Assembly (NCBI GenBank): GCA_036268075.1
Contig: DATAUV010000117.1
Span: 231,042 to 295,041 of the forward strand
Direction of reading: 5' to 3'
Origin: DATARH01 sp036268075
Lineage (GTDB): Bacteria > Pseudomonadota > Alphaproteobacteria > ATCC43930 > CGMCC-115725
DNA: 64,000 bases
Numbering within the stretch: the first letter of the stretch is position 1; each line of letters begins with the position of its first letter. Shown piece by piece: positions 8,282 through 22,443 of the stretch. Position numbers and translations under genes: made by a program. The notes beneath the pieces were generated by a model. The model did no database searches and was not told where the DNA came from. It worked only from the letters and a program-made list of their open reading frames with translations.

Positions 8282-9127
8282 TTATTTCCGCCAGCCGCGG
8301 GCGTTGCGGCCGCCGGTGAAGCCGGCGCGGACGCGTTGCTTGAGCAGGCCGGGCGGGCGGAAGCGTTCACCGTAGGCTTCGTACAGCACCTCGCCGGCCT
8401 GGAGGCAGAGTTTGGACGTGGTCGCGTCCATCAACTCGAACGGCCCCATCGGGTGGCCGAGGCCGAGCTTGCAGGCAGTGTCGATATCCTCGGGCGTCGC
8501 CACCCCTTCCTCGACCAGCCGCACCGCTTCGTTGAGGAAAATCAGGAACATGCGGTTGACCGCAAAGCCGGCGACATCCTTGATCTCGACCGCGACCTTG
8601 TTGTTCTCGCGCATCATCCGCATCGTCGTGTCGAGCGTCGCCGCCGAGGTGTCGAAAGCCGGGACCACCTCGACCAGCTTCATCCGAGACGCCGGCGAGA
8701 AATAATGCGTGCCGATGAAATCCGGCCGCCGCGCCTCGCCGACATACGAGGCCAGGGTCGAGATCGGGATCGTCGAGGTATTGCTGGCGAAGATGCAGCC
8801 CGGCTTGCATATCTGGTCGAGCTTGCGCCAGGTCTCCGCCTTTACGGTCTCGTCCTCGAACACGGCCTCGGTGACGAAGTCGCATTCGGCGAATGACCCA
8901 AGGGCAACGCTGGTCGAAATATGCGCGAGCGCCAGCGGCTTTTCCTCGTCCTTATAGTCGCCGCGCTGGATGCCGCGATCGAGCGCCCGCGCCAGCCGCT
9001 CCATCGCCGCAGAAAGCTGGGGCTCGCCGGTATCCGAGAGGATCACGTCGTGCCCCGCCAGCGCGAACACCAACCCGATCTCCGCCCCCATCAACCCGGC
9101 CCCGACAACGCCGATTTTTTCGCTCAT
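8282..9127 (-). CDS. 3-hydroxyacyl-CoA dehydrogenase
   Basis: Single-function enzyme of 281 residues oxidising 3-hydroxyacyl-CoA to 3-oxoacyl-CoA with NAD. The Rossmann motif GAGLMG is at 9-14 with Asp32 as the NAD-selecting acid. The catalytic pair is His141 (in HYFSP) and Glu153. The C-terminal helical domain has GFAVNRM and GLGHPMGPFELMD. The length fits PaaH/Hbd proteins. The start MSEKIGVVGAG was chosen because the upstream in-frame residues come from a repeat element. It may serve beta-oxidation, butyryl or phenylacetate metabolism; the substrate range is not visible. Confidence 0.9.
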   Translation of the reverse strand: MSEKIGVVGAGLMGAEIGLVFALAGHDVILSDTGEPQLSAAMERLARALDRGIQRGDYKDEEKPLALAHISTSVALGSFAECDFVTEAVFEDETVKAETWRKLDQICKPGCIFASNTSTIPISTLASYVGEARRPDFIGTHYFSPASRMKLVEVVPAFDTSAATLDTTMRMMRENNKVAVEIKDVAGFAVNRMFLIFLNEAVRLVEEGVATPEDIDTACKLGLGHPMGPFELMDATTSKLCLQAGEVLYEAYGERFRPPGLLKQRVRAGFTGGRNARGWRK

Positions 9128-9146
9128 GCCAACCTCTCGAATGCGT

Positions 9147-9175
9147 GGTGGGTTTCGCCGCGCTCTTCCCACCCT
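9147..9175. repeat. Inverted interspersed repeat, 'GGTTTCGC' family, copy 1
   Basis: A 29-base imperfect palindrome (GGTGGG arm, TTTCGCCGCGCTCT centre, CCCACC arm) just upstream of the 3-hydroxyacyl-CoA dehydrogenase start. A related copy is at 40180-40207. Translated, this family yields peptides of the WVERSETH type that are often mistaken for N-terminal extensions. Confidence 0.7.
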
Positions 9176-9208
9176 CCTTCGCCGATCATAGCAGTCTCTG
9201 ACAGCCCT

Positions 9209-10048
9209 TTACGCGGCCCGGATGGCCGCCTTGCCGGCGATGATCGCCCGGCAGATCGTCTCGAACAGATCGATCGGGTAGTCGCGCCGCCAGGTCAGCT
9301 TGTGCACCGGCGCGCCGCGCATCGCCTCCTCGACCCATGCCGGCGCGGGGCGGCCGTCGAAACCGAAGAGGTGCAGCAAGCGGTGCGTCGGCGTCGCCGC
9401 CCGCTTCGTGCAGCGCCCCCAGTGCGCGGCGAATTCCGCATCGCGTTCGAGCAGGTAGGCGAACAGGTAGTGAAACCAGAAATAGGGGTAGGTGTCCGAG
9501 CTCGCTCCGCCGTCCGCCGCGACCTCCCGGACTGGGTCGGGCGGGATCTGGCCCGGATCGGGGATGCTCGCGTCCCGGTACCGGGCGAGCGTGCGCGGCT
9601 TCGCCCAATATCGCTCGATCTCCTGCCACCAGCGCTCCAGCAGGTAATGGCCGGACGCTGCCGCCATGAACCACGACGATAGCGGCCGGTCGGGCTCCGG
9701 CTTGTCGAACGCGAAAAAACCGCCGCGCCGCGTGAATTTCGGCAGCCAGTCGCGCAACGGCCGCACCGGGTATACGGAGGCATCCACCCAGACCCCGCCC
9801 TGCGTCAGCAGGACCCGTGCCCGCAGGATGTCGGACAGTGCCTGCGGCGGCAAAACCCGGCGATCGATCGCGACGTCGACAAGCAACTGGTCGACATCGG
9901 CTTGTTGCAGGATACGCAGCTCGTATTCGGGGTTCAGCGTCGCCCAACGGGCGAGGCACATGCGAACGGTCGGCGGCGCTTGGTCGAAGCCCTGCGCCCA
10001 CATCGAATAGATCGTTTTCGGGATCGCGCTGTCGGGGTCGCTGATCAC
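9209..10048 (-). CDS. Capsular polysaccharide synthesis-type glycosyltransferase
   Basis: The protein (279 residues from GTG 10048) resembles the Caps_synth/glycosyltransferase-32 group. It begins with IPKTIYSMWAQG, has CLARWATLNPEYE, and carries the family signature LSDILRARVLLTQGGVWVDAS, where Asp89 is the likely metal/sugar-nucleotide ligand of the degenerate DXD motif. The rest is rich in aromatic residues. It probably transfers a sugar to a surface glycan in the cytoplasm. The frame is open upstream to 10198 but has only a TTG there and would overlap the next gene, so GTG 10048 was preferred with limited certainty. No other polysaccharide gene is adjacent. Confidence 0.75.
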   Translation of the reverse strand: MISDPDSAIPKTIYSMWAQGFDQAPPTVRMCLARWATLNPEYELRILQQADVDQLLVDVAIDRRVLPPQALSDILRARVLLTQGGVWVDASVYPVRPLRDWLPKFTRRGGFFAFDKPEPDRPLSSWFMAAASGHYLLERWWQEIERYWAKPRTLARYRDASIPDPGQIPPDPVREVAADGGASSDTYPYFWFHYLFAYLLERDAEFAAHWGRCTKRAATPTHRLLHLFGFDGRPAPAWVEEAMRGAPVHKLTWRRDYPIDLFETICRAIIAGKAAIRAA

Positions 10049-10190
10049 GTGGCCGGCCTCGGGGTTTGCCGTCGAAAGTTTAACCCGGCTTTCCTCTCTC
10101 GCGGAAAAACTGCCGTTCCGCCACCCGCAACGTGGACCACGTGCGGAGGAGCCTTGTGCCCCCGATTCGAGTACGTGGGGTTTTCGCGAT

Positions 10191-11195
10191 TCAGCCAAGC
10201 GACCGCGCCAGTTCCCAAGCCATCTCGCCCATCGGCTTGGCGGTTTCGCCGGTCGCGACCGCGTCGGCGCTGGCGGCGGTTCCGTCGATCGCGCGCTTGG
10301 CGATGCCCTGGAGGATCGCGGCGAGGCGGAACAGGCCGTAGACCAGATAGAATTCCCGGTTCGCGATCGGCCCGCGCCCGGTGTGACGGCAATAGGCGGC
10401 GACGTATTCGGCTTCGTCGGGGATGCCGAGCGCGCCGAAATCGACGCCGGCGAGGCCGCGGAACAGCTCGGGCGTCACCCGCCAGGTCAGGCAGTGATAG
10501 GCGAAATCGGCGAGGGGATCGCCGATCGTCGACAATTCCCAGTCGAGCACGCCGATGACGCGCGGCTCGGTCTTGTGAAAGACGAGATTGTCCATGCGGT
10601 AATCGCCGTGGACGATCGCCGCCGCGCCCTCGGGCGGCAGATGCGCGGGCAGCCAGTCGATCAGCGCGTCCATCGCCGGCTGCTTCGCGGTCTCGGAGGC
10701 GCGGTACTGCCGGCTCCAGCGCGCGATCTGGCGGCCCATGTAGTTGCCCGGCCGCCCGAAACCGCCGAGGCCCAGCGCCTCGTAATCGACCGAATGCAAG
10801 GCGGCGATGACCGCGTTCATCGAACCGAACATCGCCCTGCGGTCGGCCGCCGAGACCTCCGGGAGGCGCTGGTCCCAGAAAATCCGGCCGTCGAGGAATT
10901 CCATGACGTAGAACGCGCTGCCGATCACCCCATCGTCCTCGCACAAGGCGAAGACGCGCGGCACCGGTACGCCGGTCTCGGCGAGCGCCCGCATCACCCG
11001 GTACTCGCGGTCGACCGCGTGGGCGCTGGGCAGCAAGGGACCCGGGGGCTTGCGGCGCAGCACGTAATCGCCGGAGCCGGCGCGGAGCCGATAGGTCGGG
11101 TTCGACTGGCCGCCGGTAAAGCGCTCGGCCGCGAGCGGGCCCTTGAACCCCTCGACGTGATCGCGCAGCCAGCGTTCGAGCCGGTCGATCTCCAT
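10191..11195 (-). CDS. Aminoglycoside phosphotransferase-fold kinase (ACAD10/11-like phosphotransferase)
   Basis: A 334-residue protein with the APH/choline kinase fold. The nucleotide-binding loop is GGQSNPTYR near residue 30. The catalytic loop is HGDYRMDN (196-203; base Asp198, Asn203) and the metal-binding motif is DWE (218-220). The sequence FTGGQSNPTYRL and the downstream WELSTIGDPLADFAYH are typical of the group linked to acyl-CoA dehydrogenases (kinase part of ACAD10/11, acting on 4-hydroxyacyl-CoA), rather than of drug-resistance enzymes. It starts 5 nt after the stop of the ThDP enzyme, so the two form an operon. The substrate is inferred only by family. Confidence 0.85.
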   Translation of the reverse strand: MEIDRLERWLRDHVEGFKGPLAAERFTGGQSNPTYRLRAGSGDYVLRRKPPGPLLPSAHAVDREYRVMRALAETGVPVPRVFALCEDDGVIGSAFYVMEFLDGRIFWDQRLPEVSAADRRAMFGSMNAVIAALHSVDYEALGLGGFGRPGNYMGRQIARWSRQYRASETAKQPAMDALIDWLPAHLPPEGAAAIVHGDYRMDNLVFHKTEPRVIGVLDWELSTIGDPLADFAYHCLTWRVTPELFRGLAGVDFGALGIPDEAEYVAAYCRHTGRGPIANREFYLVYGLFRLAAILQGIAKRAIDGTAASADAVATGETAKPMGEMAWELARSLG

Positions 11196-11200
11196 CGCGT

Positions 11201-12997
11201 TCAGCCGCGCGTGATCGACGACGCCATCGCCGGCGCGTATCCCGGGTCGACCCGCACGTCGACCAGCGCGACCCCGCCGGCATCGACATGTTCGATCGCC
11301 GCGCGCAGCGCCCGCGGCAATTCCTCGGGCCGACGCAGCGGCCCCCACCCCGCCGCGCCCTGTCCCCGCGCCAGCATCGCGATGTCGGGCTCGGGATCGC
11401 TGATGCGCTGGCCGATCCAGCGGTTCGCGACCGGCCGCTCGCGCTGCCGCGCCATGCGATCCTGGTGCAGTTCGTCGTTGAAGAACGAGTTGTTGTTCGA
11501 CACGACGACGAGGAGCGGGATGCGGTAATGCACGGCCGTCCACAGCGCCGTCACCCCCATCAGGCAATCGCCGTCGCCGAGCACCGCGATCGGCAATCGC
11601 CCGCTGCCGCCCGACAGCTCCTTGAGGGCCAGCGCCGCCCCGACCGCCATCCCCGGCCCGCCGCCGATCCCGCCGCCGCCGTCGCCGCCGAGCAGGTCGG
11701 ACGGATGCGCCGCCTCCCAATACCCCGCGGCCCAGGCGAGCGGCGTGCGGATCATGCAGACATCGCGCGACCCGACCGCGTCGCGCAGCGCGGCGGCGAC
11801 ATCCGAGGGGGCGATGGTCTCGCCCTTGCCGAGCGTCGGCAGCGCGTTGGGTTTGAGATTATAGCCCTGCCAGCCTGGTTGCCGCGGCTTGAGCAGCGGC
11901 AGGATCGCCGCGACGGCCTGGTCCGGTTCGACCGGCAGGTGCAGGTCGGTCGGCGGCAGTATCTGATAATCCATGCTCCAGCCGTTGTGTACGGTATGGT
12001 CGAGCGAGGCGAGGATGATTTTGGCCTTGACCGGCTCGACGCCGCACGCGGCCTTGAACGCGCCGCCCAGATCGACCCAGTCGAGGCTGAGGATCGCGTC
12101 GGCTTCCTTGATCAGCGTGCAGGCGTCCGCTCCCGGCATCGCCCCCGCCGGCGGGCCGTGCAGCTTGTGCGCCGACGGAAAGGTCGCGCCGGTCTTGGTG
12201 TCGGTCAGCACGATGGCGCCCAACGCCTCGGCGAGCCTGACCCGCGCGTCCCACGCGGCCTCGCTGCGGGCGACCCGTCCGGCGAGGATCAGCGGCCGCT
12301 CGGCGGCCTGCAAGATCGCCGCTGCCTCCGCGGCGGCGGCGGCATCGGGGGCGGCGGGGCGCGGCGGCTTGAACCGCTCGGCGGTTGGCAGCGGCGGCAG
12401 CGCACCGATCCGGCTCTCCTGCAAGGCGGCGTCGAGGCAGATATAGACCGGCCCCTGCGGTGAGGTCGTCGCCATCCGGTATGCGCGCAACATCGACTCG
12501 ACCGCCGCCGCGACCGAGCCCGGCCGGTCGTCCCATTTGGTGTAGTGGCGGACCAGCGCGCCCTGGTCCTGCGCGGTATGGATCCAGTCGATCCAAGGTC
12601 GGCGCTGCGCGGCGTCGACGGGGCCGGTGGCGCCGAACACGATCACCGGCACGCGGTCGCACCAGGCGTTGAAGATGCCCATCGTCGCGTGCATCAGCCC
12701 GACATTGCTGTGGACGATCGCACCCATCGGCTTGCCGGCGACCTTGGCGTAGCCATGCGCGATCGCGACCGCGTGCTCCTCGTGCAGGCAGAGGAGCATC
12801 TGCGGCGCGGTATTTCCGAGCAGGTTGACGAGGCTGTCGTGCAGCCCGCGATAGCTGGCGCCGGGATTGAGCGCGACATAGGGCAACCCGATCTCGCGCA
12901 TCATCAGCGCCATCGCGTCGCTGCCCCAATAGTCGCCGGTTTCGTTGGCCAGCGCCGGCCGCTCGATCGCGCCGGGTCCCTGATCCGATCCCTTCAT
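11201..12997 (-). CDS. Thiamine diphosphate-dependent enzyme (acetolactate synthase/benzoylformate decarboxylase-like)
   Basis: Large ThDP enzyme of 598 residues with the usual three domains. The pyrimidine-binding half has the activating Glu in LHEEHAVAIAHGYA (Glu73/74). The central domain spans about 210-370. The pyrophosphate-binding half carries GDGDCLMG and, 26-30 residues later, the NN pair in VVVSNNNSFFND. The chain is complete. It is not clearly an acetolactate synthase: no regulatory subunit follows, and the partner is an APH-fold kinase. It may be a 2-oxoacid decarboxylase or a carboligase. It is the first gene of its operon, with the tRNA and rpoD upstream on the same strand. Confidence 0.85.
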   Translation of the reverse strand: MKGSDQGPGAIERPALANETGDYWGSDAMALMMREIGLPYVALNPGASYRGLHDSLVNLLGNTAPQMLLCLHEEHAVAIAHGYAKVAGKPMGAIVHSNVGLMHATMGIFNAWCDRVPVIVFGATGPVDAAQRRPWIDWIHTAQDQGALVRHYTKWDDRPGSVAAAVESMLRAYRMATTSPQGPVYICLDAALQESRIGALPPLPTAERFKPPRPAAPDAAAAAEAAAILQAAERPLILAGRVARSEAAWDARVRLAEALGAIVLTDTKTGATFPSAHKLHGPPAGAMPGADACTLIKEADAILSLDWVDLGGAFKAACGVEPVKAKIILASLDHTVHNGWSMDYQILPPTDLHLPVEPDQAVAAILPLLKPRQPGWQGYNLKPNALPTLGKGETIAPSDVAAALRDAVGSRDVCMIRTPLAWAAGYWEAAHPSDLLGGDGGGGIGGGPGMAVGAALALKELSGGSGRLPIAVLGDGDCLMGVTALWTAVHYRIPLLVVVSNNNSFFNDELHQDRMARQRERPVANRWIGQRISDPEPDIAMLARGQGAAGWGPLRRPEELPRALRAAIEHVDAGGVALVDVRVDPGYAPAMASSITRG

Positions 12998-13110
12998 CGC
13001 TCACCCCACCGCTCCGGATGGGCTGGATTAGACCAGATCACGCCCGTCGAAGCGAACGCCGGATTTCCGCCGTCGGATTATCGACCGTAGCGAGCGAGCT
13101 TCGAGTGACT

Positions 13111-13187
13111 TGGTAGGCCGGGCAGGACTCGAACCTGCGACAGCGCCGTTATGAGCGGCGAGTTCTAACCAACTGAACTACCGGCCC
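13111..13187 (-). tRNA. tRNA with CAT anticodon (Ile2 or elongator Met)
   Basis: The 77-base gene folds fully. The acceptor stem GGGCCGG pairs with CCGGCCT (one G-T), the D stem is GTTC/GAAC, the anticodon stem CGCCG/CGGCG encloses the loop CTCATAA, the T stem is GCAGG/CCTGC with loop TTCGAGT, and CCA is encoded. The anticodon is CAT. The CTCATAA loop fits both lysidine-modified tRNA-Ile2 and elongator tRNA-Met. The identity elements cannot be settled by eye, and the lack of initiator features (C1-A72, three GC pairs) excludes fMet. Confidence 0.93.
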
Positions 13188-13248
13188 ACCGAGGACAGGA
13201 TACGAGAGAGCGAAGGGATTGTCGCCCTCATGCACCTGGCTGCGCCCT

Positions 13249-13295
13249 GCCCTCACCCGGCTCGCCTCGCTCGCCACCAAAGGGCGGGTGAGGGC
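13249..13295. repeat. Inverted repeat downstream of rpoD
   Basis: Perfect 11-base arms (GCCCTCACCCG and CGGGTGAGGGC) are separated by 25 bases in the gap between rpoD and the tRNA. It is the only stem-loop candidate after rpoD and could end or stabilise its transcript, although no T-run follows on either strand. Confidence 0.5.
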
Positions 13296-13341
13296 GGAGC
13301 GCGGCGAGGTGTGGGCGGGGCACCCGCGGTCCGGGCTAAGC

Positions 13342-15333
<1,992 letters not shown>

Positions 15334-15420
15334 GCCGTCATCCCTTGATGTAAATCGACCCGGTCGGGAGAAAACCTCCCCTACCCTATAGCAATGTCCT
15401 CACTATCGCGCGGCCGGCCC

Positions 15421-17256
15421 TTATAAACCCAGCCCGCCGACCGGGCCGTCTTCCGCCTCGCGTTCTTTCAAGGCCTTGAGCCGCTGCCAATTTTCGTCCG
15501 AGGCGTCAGCCCCGAAAGCCCGTTCCGCCGCGTCCAGATCCCCGGGAGCCTGGGCGCGCAGCAGAGTGAGCGTCTCACCGAGACCATTTCTGATCGCGTG
15601 AGGATCGTCCTCCCCCCCGGTGGCGAACCCCGCATGCGCCACAATAGCTTTGCCCAGCGCGCCGACCGTATCGGCGAACCCGGTAGAGCCTAGGTGTTGC
15701 CGAAGCCCTTCGGCGTCAAGTCCCGCGAAAGCCTCGCAGTTCTCTAAAATCTCGCGCTGGAGCCTGTCAAGGTCGGGCTCCGGCAGATCGAGCTCGGCCA
15801 ATTCCTCGACCCATTCGCCGATCAGCACCGGATGGCGCAGCAGCAGGCCGAGGAAAATCTGCCGATGTGCCCGACCCGGGATCGGCGGCGGCGGCGGCGG
15901 CTCGGTCCGCATCGGCCCGAACCGGCGCGGACCAAACCGGGACTGGGGGCCACGGAAGTCGCGGTTGCCGCGGGTCAGCATGTAATAGCGGTCGGTGAGG
16001 ACGCGGCGGTATTCGCGCTGCACCTCGCCGTCGGCGACCTCGCCGGCGCGGCGGTCGAGCCGGGCTTTGAGGTCCGCGCGCCGTTCCGGCGTGTCGACCG
16101 GCCGCTCCGCCAGCTCCGCCTGCCACAGCACGTCGACCAGCGGACGCGCCGCGGCGAGCACCTCGGCAAACGCGTTAGGCCCCCGCGCCTGGATCAGCGA
16201 GTCCGGATCCTCGCCCGCCGGCATCACCGCGAAACGCAGGCTCTTCCCCGGCTTCAACAGCGGCAGCGCGCGGTTCAAACCCCTGAGCGCGGCGCGCTGC
16301 CCCGCCGAATCCCCGTCGAAGCACAGCACCGGCTCGGGCGACAGGCGCCATAATTCCTGAAGCTGGGTCTCGGTCAGCGCGGTGCCGAGCGGCGCCACCG
16401 CGGTCGCGAACCCGGCCCGGTGCAACGCGATGACGTCCATGTACCCTTCGGTGACGATGACGCCCCCGGGGACCCCATTGCCGCCGACATCGCCCTCGCG
16501 CCCGATCTGCGCCCGCGCCGCCGCCCAGGCATAAAGCACCCGGCCCTTCTCGAAGAGCGGTGTGTCGGGCGAGTTCAAATATTTTGGCTGATCGTCGCCC
16601 AGCGTCCGGGCGCCAAAGGCGATGACGCGCCCGGCGCGGTCGGTGATCGGAAACATGACCCGGTTGCCGAAATAGTCGTATGGGTCGCCGCCGCGGTCCG
16701 ACGCACGGACCAGCCCGGCTTCGAGCAACAGAGCTTCGGGATATTCGCCCGACAGCGCACGGCGCAGGGTCTGCCTCTCCTCGGGCGCCCAGCCGAGTCG
16801 GAAGCGCCGGATCGTCTCGTCGTCGAGCCCGCGCGCCCTCAGATAGTCGAGCCCGGCGCGGCCGAACGGCGACCACAGCCGCTTTTCGTAGAACTGCGCG
16901 GCGGCCTCCATCGCCTCGAGCAGCGTCTTTTGGCGCTGCGCCCGCTCGCGCTCCATCGGCGTCGATTCCGGCACCACGATTCCGGCGACACCCGCGAGCC
17001 GCTCGACCGCCTCGACAAAATCGACATTGTCCGCGCGCATCGCATAGCCGATCGCATCGCCATGCGCGCCGCAGCCGAAACAGTGGAAGAAACCCTTGTC
17101 CTCGACGACGCAGAACGACGGCGTCTTCTCGTTGTGGAACGGACACAGCCCGACATATTCCCGCCCGCGCCGGGTCAGCCTGACCCGCCGCCCGATCAGC
17201 TCGGCCAGCGAGATGCGAGTGCGCAGTTCGTCGAGGAAACCGGGCGGGAAAGCCAT
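15421..17256 (-). CDS. dnaG: DNA primase
   Basis: Primase (611 residues) makes the RNA primers for replication. The N-terminal zinc ribbon is complete (Cys38, His41, Cys59, Cys62 in CPFHNEKTPSF and CFGC). The RNA polymerase core with the Toprim fold shows VTEGYMDVIAL (metal-binding Glu), FDGDSAGQRAA and AGEDPDSLI. The C-terminal helicase-binding domain is divergent and contains a Pro-rich linker (about residues 450-460). It sits 87 bases upstream of rpoD and is preceded by yqeY. Confidence 0.97.
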   Translation of the reverse strand: MAFPPGFLDELRTRISLAELIGRRVRLTRRGREYVGLCPFHNEKTPSFCVVEDKGFFHCFGCGAHGDAIGYAMRADNVDFVEAVERLAGVAGIVVPESTPMERERAQRQKTLLEAMEAAAQFYEKRLWSPFGRAGLDYLRARGLDDETIRRFRLGWAPEERQTLRRALSGEYPEALLLEAGLVRASDRGGDPYDYFGNRVMFPITDRAGRVIAFGARTLGDDQPKYLNSPDTPLFEKGRVLYAWAAARAQIGREGDVGGNGVPGGVIVTEGYMDVIALHRAGFATAVAPLGTALTETQLQELWRLSPEPVLCFDGDSAGQRAALRGLNRALPLLKPGKSLRFAVMPAGEDPDSLIQARGPNAFAEVLAAARPLVDVLWQAELAERPVDTPERRADLKARLDRRAGEVADGEVQREYRRVLTDRYYMLTRGNRDFRGPQSRFGPRRFGPMRTEPPPPPPIPGRAHRQIFLGLLLRHPVLIGEWVEELAELDLPEPDLDRLQREILENCEAFAGLDAEGLRQHLGSTGFADTVGALGKAIVAHAGFATGGEDDPHAIRNGLGETLTLLRAQAPGDLDAAERAFGADASDENWQRLKALKEREAEDGPVGGLGL

Positions 17257-17261
17257 TATCT

Positions 17262-17340
17262 AGGATCGCGGGCGTCTCGCCCGCCTCCCTTCACCGGAAA
17301 AGCGGGCACCGGAAGAGCGGGCGGGACGCCCGCGGTCCTG
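17262..17340. repeat. Interspersed palindromic repeat, 'GCGGGCGTCCCGCCCGC' family, copies between yqeY and dnaG
   Basis: Two inverted copies (left GATCGCGGGCGTCTCGCCCGC, right about 17313-17338) flank a short spacer with a further GAAAAGCGGGC half-element. It fills the whole gap between yqeY and dnaG. The same family recurs at 19107-19166 and 22928-23090. Confidence 0.85.
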
Positions 17341-17347
17341 ATCTGCC

Positions 17348-17803
17348 TCACGCCAACAGCCGCTTCACGACCGCGCCGGCCTTGGCCATGTCGAGCACGC
17401 CGGAATGGCGTTCGCGGAGCGCGGCCATCACCTTGCCCATGTCCTTGATCCCCGCCGCGCCGATGTCGGCGATTGCCGCCTGGGCCGCAGATTCGGTCTC
17501 GCTCTCGCTCATCTGCTTTGGCAGAAACGACTCGATCACGTCGATTTCGGCCTGTTCCTTCGCCGCCAGCTCGGGGCGGTTCCCCTGCTGGTAGAGCGCG
17601 ATCGATTCGCGGCGCTGCTTGACCATGCCCTGCAGCATGCGGAGGATGTCGGGATCGCCGAGCGGGTCGGGGTCGGCGGTGCCGCGCTGGGCGATGTCGC
17701 GGTCCTTCAGCGTTGAAAGAATAAGGCGAACGGCCGAGAGGGTCGCCGTGTCGCGCGCCCGCATCGCCCCCTTGAGCCGCTCGGCAAAGGCCTCGCGCAG
17801 CAT
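17348..17803 (-). CDS. yqeY: GatB/YqeY domain protein
   Basis: Small (151-residue) helical protein of the YqeY family, related to the tail domain of the GatB amidotransferase subunit. It begins MLREAFAERLKGAMRARD and carries SAVRLILSTLKDRDI, then LPKQMSESE and the C-terminal GKVMAALRERHSGVLDMAKAG, all typical. A GTG four codons earlier is also in frame, but the ATG gives the usual length. Genes of this family regularly precede dnaG and rpoD. The molecular role is not established; a tRNA-dependent amidotransferase-like function is only suspected. Confidence 0.9.
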   Translation of the reverse strand: MLREAFAERLKGAMRARDTATLSAVRLILSTLKDRDIAQRGTADPDPLGDPDILRMLQGMVKQRRESIALYQQGNRPELAAKEQAEIDVIESFLPKQMSESETESAAQAAIADIGAAGIKDMGKVMAALRERHSGVLDMAKAGAVVKRLLA

Positions 17804-17856
17804 CCGCCGCCCCACCTTAAGTTATTGAAAAGACAACAGGTTGCATAGTAACACAG

Positions 17857-17884
17857 TTGACAAAGAAAGTTGAGCCTCTATGGT
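17857..17884 (+). promoter_or_regulatory. Sigma-70 promoter of carA
   Basis: A perfect -35 TTGACA (17857-17862) is followed after 16 bases by TATGGT (17879-17884). Transcription would start near 17891. That rules out the in-frame ATG at 17880 as the carA start and supports ATG 17931. The promoter lies in a short AT-rich stretch between the divergent yqeY and carA. Confidence 0.7.
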
Positions 17885-17930
17885 CCGGGCGAATTGCGCC
17901 GCCCGGTTGCGCCGCCAGGATTTGCCCACG

Positions 17931-19103
17931 ATGATCGACCCCAACGCGGCCCTCACGTCGCCGCGACCGCCCGACTGCAACGCGGCGCTGGTGCTCGCCG
18001 ACGGGACGGTATTTTGGGGCCGGGGCATCGGCGCCCCCGGCCGCGCGGTCGGCGAGGTCTGCTTCAACACCTCGATCACCGGCTACCAGGAAATCCTGAC
18101 CGACCCCAGCTATGCCGGGCAGATCATCACCTTCACCTTCCCGCATATCGGCAATGTCGGCACCAACCCCGAGGATATCGAGACGACGACCCCGGCGGCG
18201 CGCGGCCTGATCGTCCGCGAGCGGATCACCGACCCGGCCAATTACCGCGCGACGCAACACCTCGATGCCTGGCTCAAATCGCACGCGATGACCGGCCTTA
18301 GCGGCATCGACACCCGCCGCCTGACCCGCCGCATCCGCGACGGCGGCGCGCCAAACGGGGTCATCGCTTACGAGCCGGACGGAAAGCTCGACATCGCCTC
18401 GATGCAGGCGGAGGGGGCGGCGTGGCCCGGCCTCGAAGGCATGGACCTCGCCCGCGAAGTTAGCTGCACCCAGAGCTACGAATGGGACGAGACGGTCTGG
18501 GTCCCCGAGACCGGCTACGGCAAGCAGACCAAGCCGCGCTTTCATGTCGTCGCGGTCGATTACGGGGCCAAGCGCAACATCCTGCGGATGCTGGCCGAGC
18601 ATGGCTGCCGCGTCACGGTCGTGCCGGCGACGGCCTCGGCCGAGGACATCATGCGGCACAAGCCCGACGGCATCTTCCTGTCGAACGGCCCCGGCGACCC
18701 GGCCGCGACCGGCGAATACGCGGTGCCGGTGTTGCGCGAACTGGTCGAAACCGGCAAGCCGATCTTCGGCATCTGCCTCGGCCACCAAATCATGGCCCTG
18801 GCTCTCGGCGGCAAGACCTACAAGCTCGACCGGGGCCACCGCGGCGCCAACCACCCGGTCCGCGACGAAGCCACCGGCAAGGTCGAGATCACCAGCCAGA
18901 ACCACGGCTTCGTCATCGAGCCGGGAAGCCTCCCGGCCGGGACCTCGCCGACCCACCTGTCGCTTTTCGACCGCACCAACGAGGGCCTGTCGATCGACGG
19001 CAAGCCGGTCTTCACCGTCCAGCACCACCCCGAAGCCAGCCCCGGCCCGCAGGACAGCCATTACCTGTTCCAGCGGTTTATAGATTTGATGGAGCGGAAG
19101 TGA
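17931..19103 (+). CDS. carA: Carbamoyl-phosphate synthase small (glutaminase) subunit
   Basis: CarA releases ammonia from glutamine and passes it to CarB for carbamoyl phosphate (arginine and pyrimidine synthesis). The 390-residue protein has the N-terminal CarA domain (FNTSITGYQEILTDPSY) and a class I amidotransferase domain with the complete triad: Cys282 in GICLGHQ, His366 and Glu368 in HHPEASPGP. An in-frame ATG at 17880 overlaps the -10 box, so ATG 17931 was chosen. carB follows after a 66-base gap filled by a perfect hairpin. Confidence 0.97.
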   Translation: MIDPNAALTSPRPPDCNAALVLADGTVFWGRGIGAPGRAVGEVCFNTSITGYQEILTDPSYAGQIITFTFPHIGNVGTNPEDIETTTPAARGLIVRERITDPANYRATQHLDAWLKSHAMTGLSGIDTRRLTRRIRDGGAPNGVIAYEPDGKLDIASMQAEGAAWPGLEGMDLAREVSCTQSYEWDETVWVPETGYGKQTKPRFHVVAVDYGAKRNILRMLAEHGCRVTVVPATASAEDIMRHKPDGIFLSNGPGDPAATGEYAVPVLRELVETGKPIFGICLGHQIMALALGGKTYKLDRGHRGANHPVRDEATGKVEITSQNHGFVIEPGSLPAGTSPTHLSLFDRTNEGLSIDGKPVFTVQHHPEASPGPQDSHYLFQRFIDLMERK

Positions 19104-19106
19104 CCA

Positions 19107-19166
19107 GGAGCGCGGGCGTCCCGCCCGCCCTTCACCAAAGCGATGCGGGCGGGACGCCCGCGCTCC
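19107..19166. repeat. Perfect 22-bp inverted repeat between carA and carB
   Basis: Arms 19107-19128 and 19145-19166 are exact reverse complements around a 16-base loop; both belong to the GCGGGCGTCCCGCCCGC family. The stem starts 4 nt after the carA stop and ends 3 nt before the carB ATG, so it occupies the place where a ribosome-binding site would be expected. Confidence 0.95.
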
Positions 19167-19169
19167 TTC

Positions 19170-22412
<3,243 letters not shown>

Positions 22413-22443
22413 GCGTCCCGTTTCCGACAGCCCGCGGGCAACA

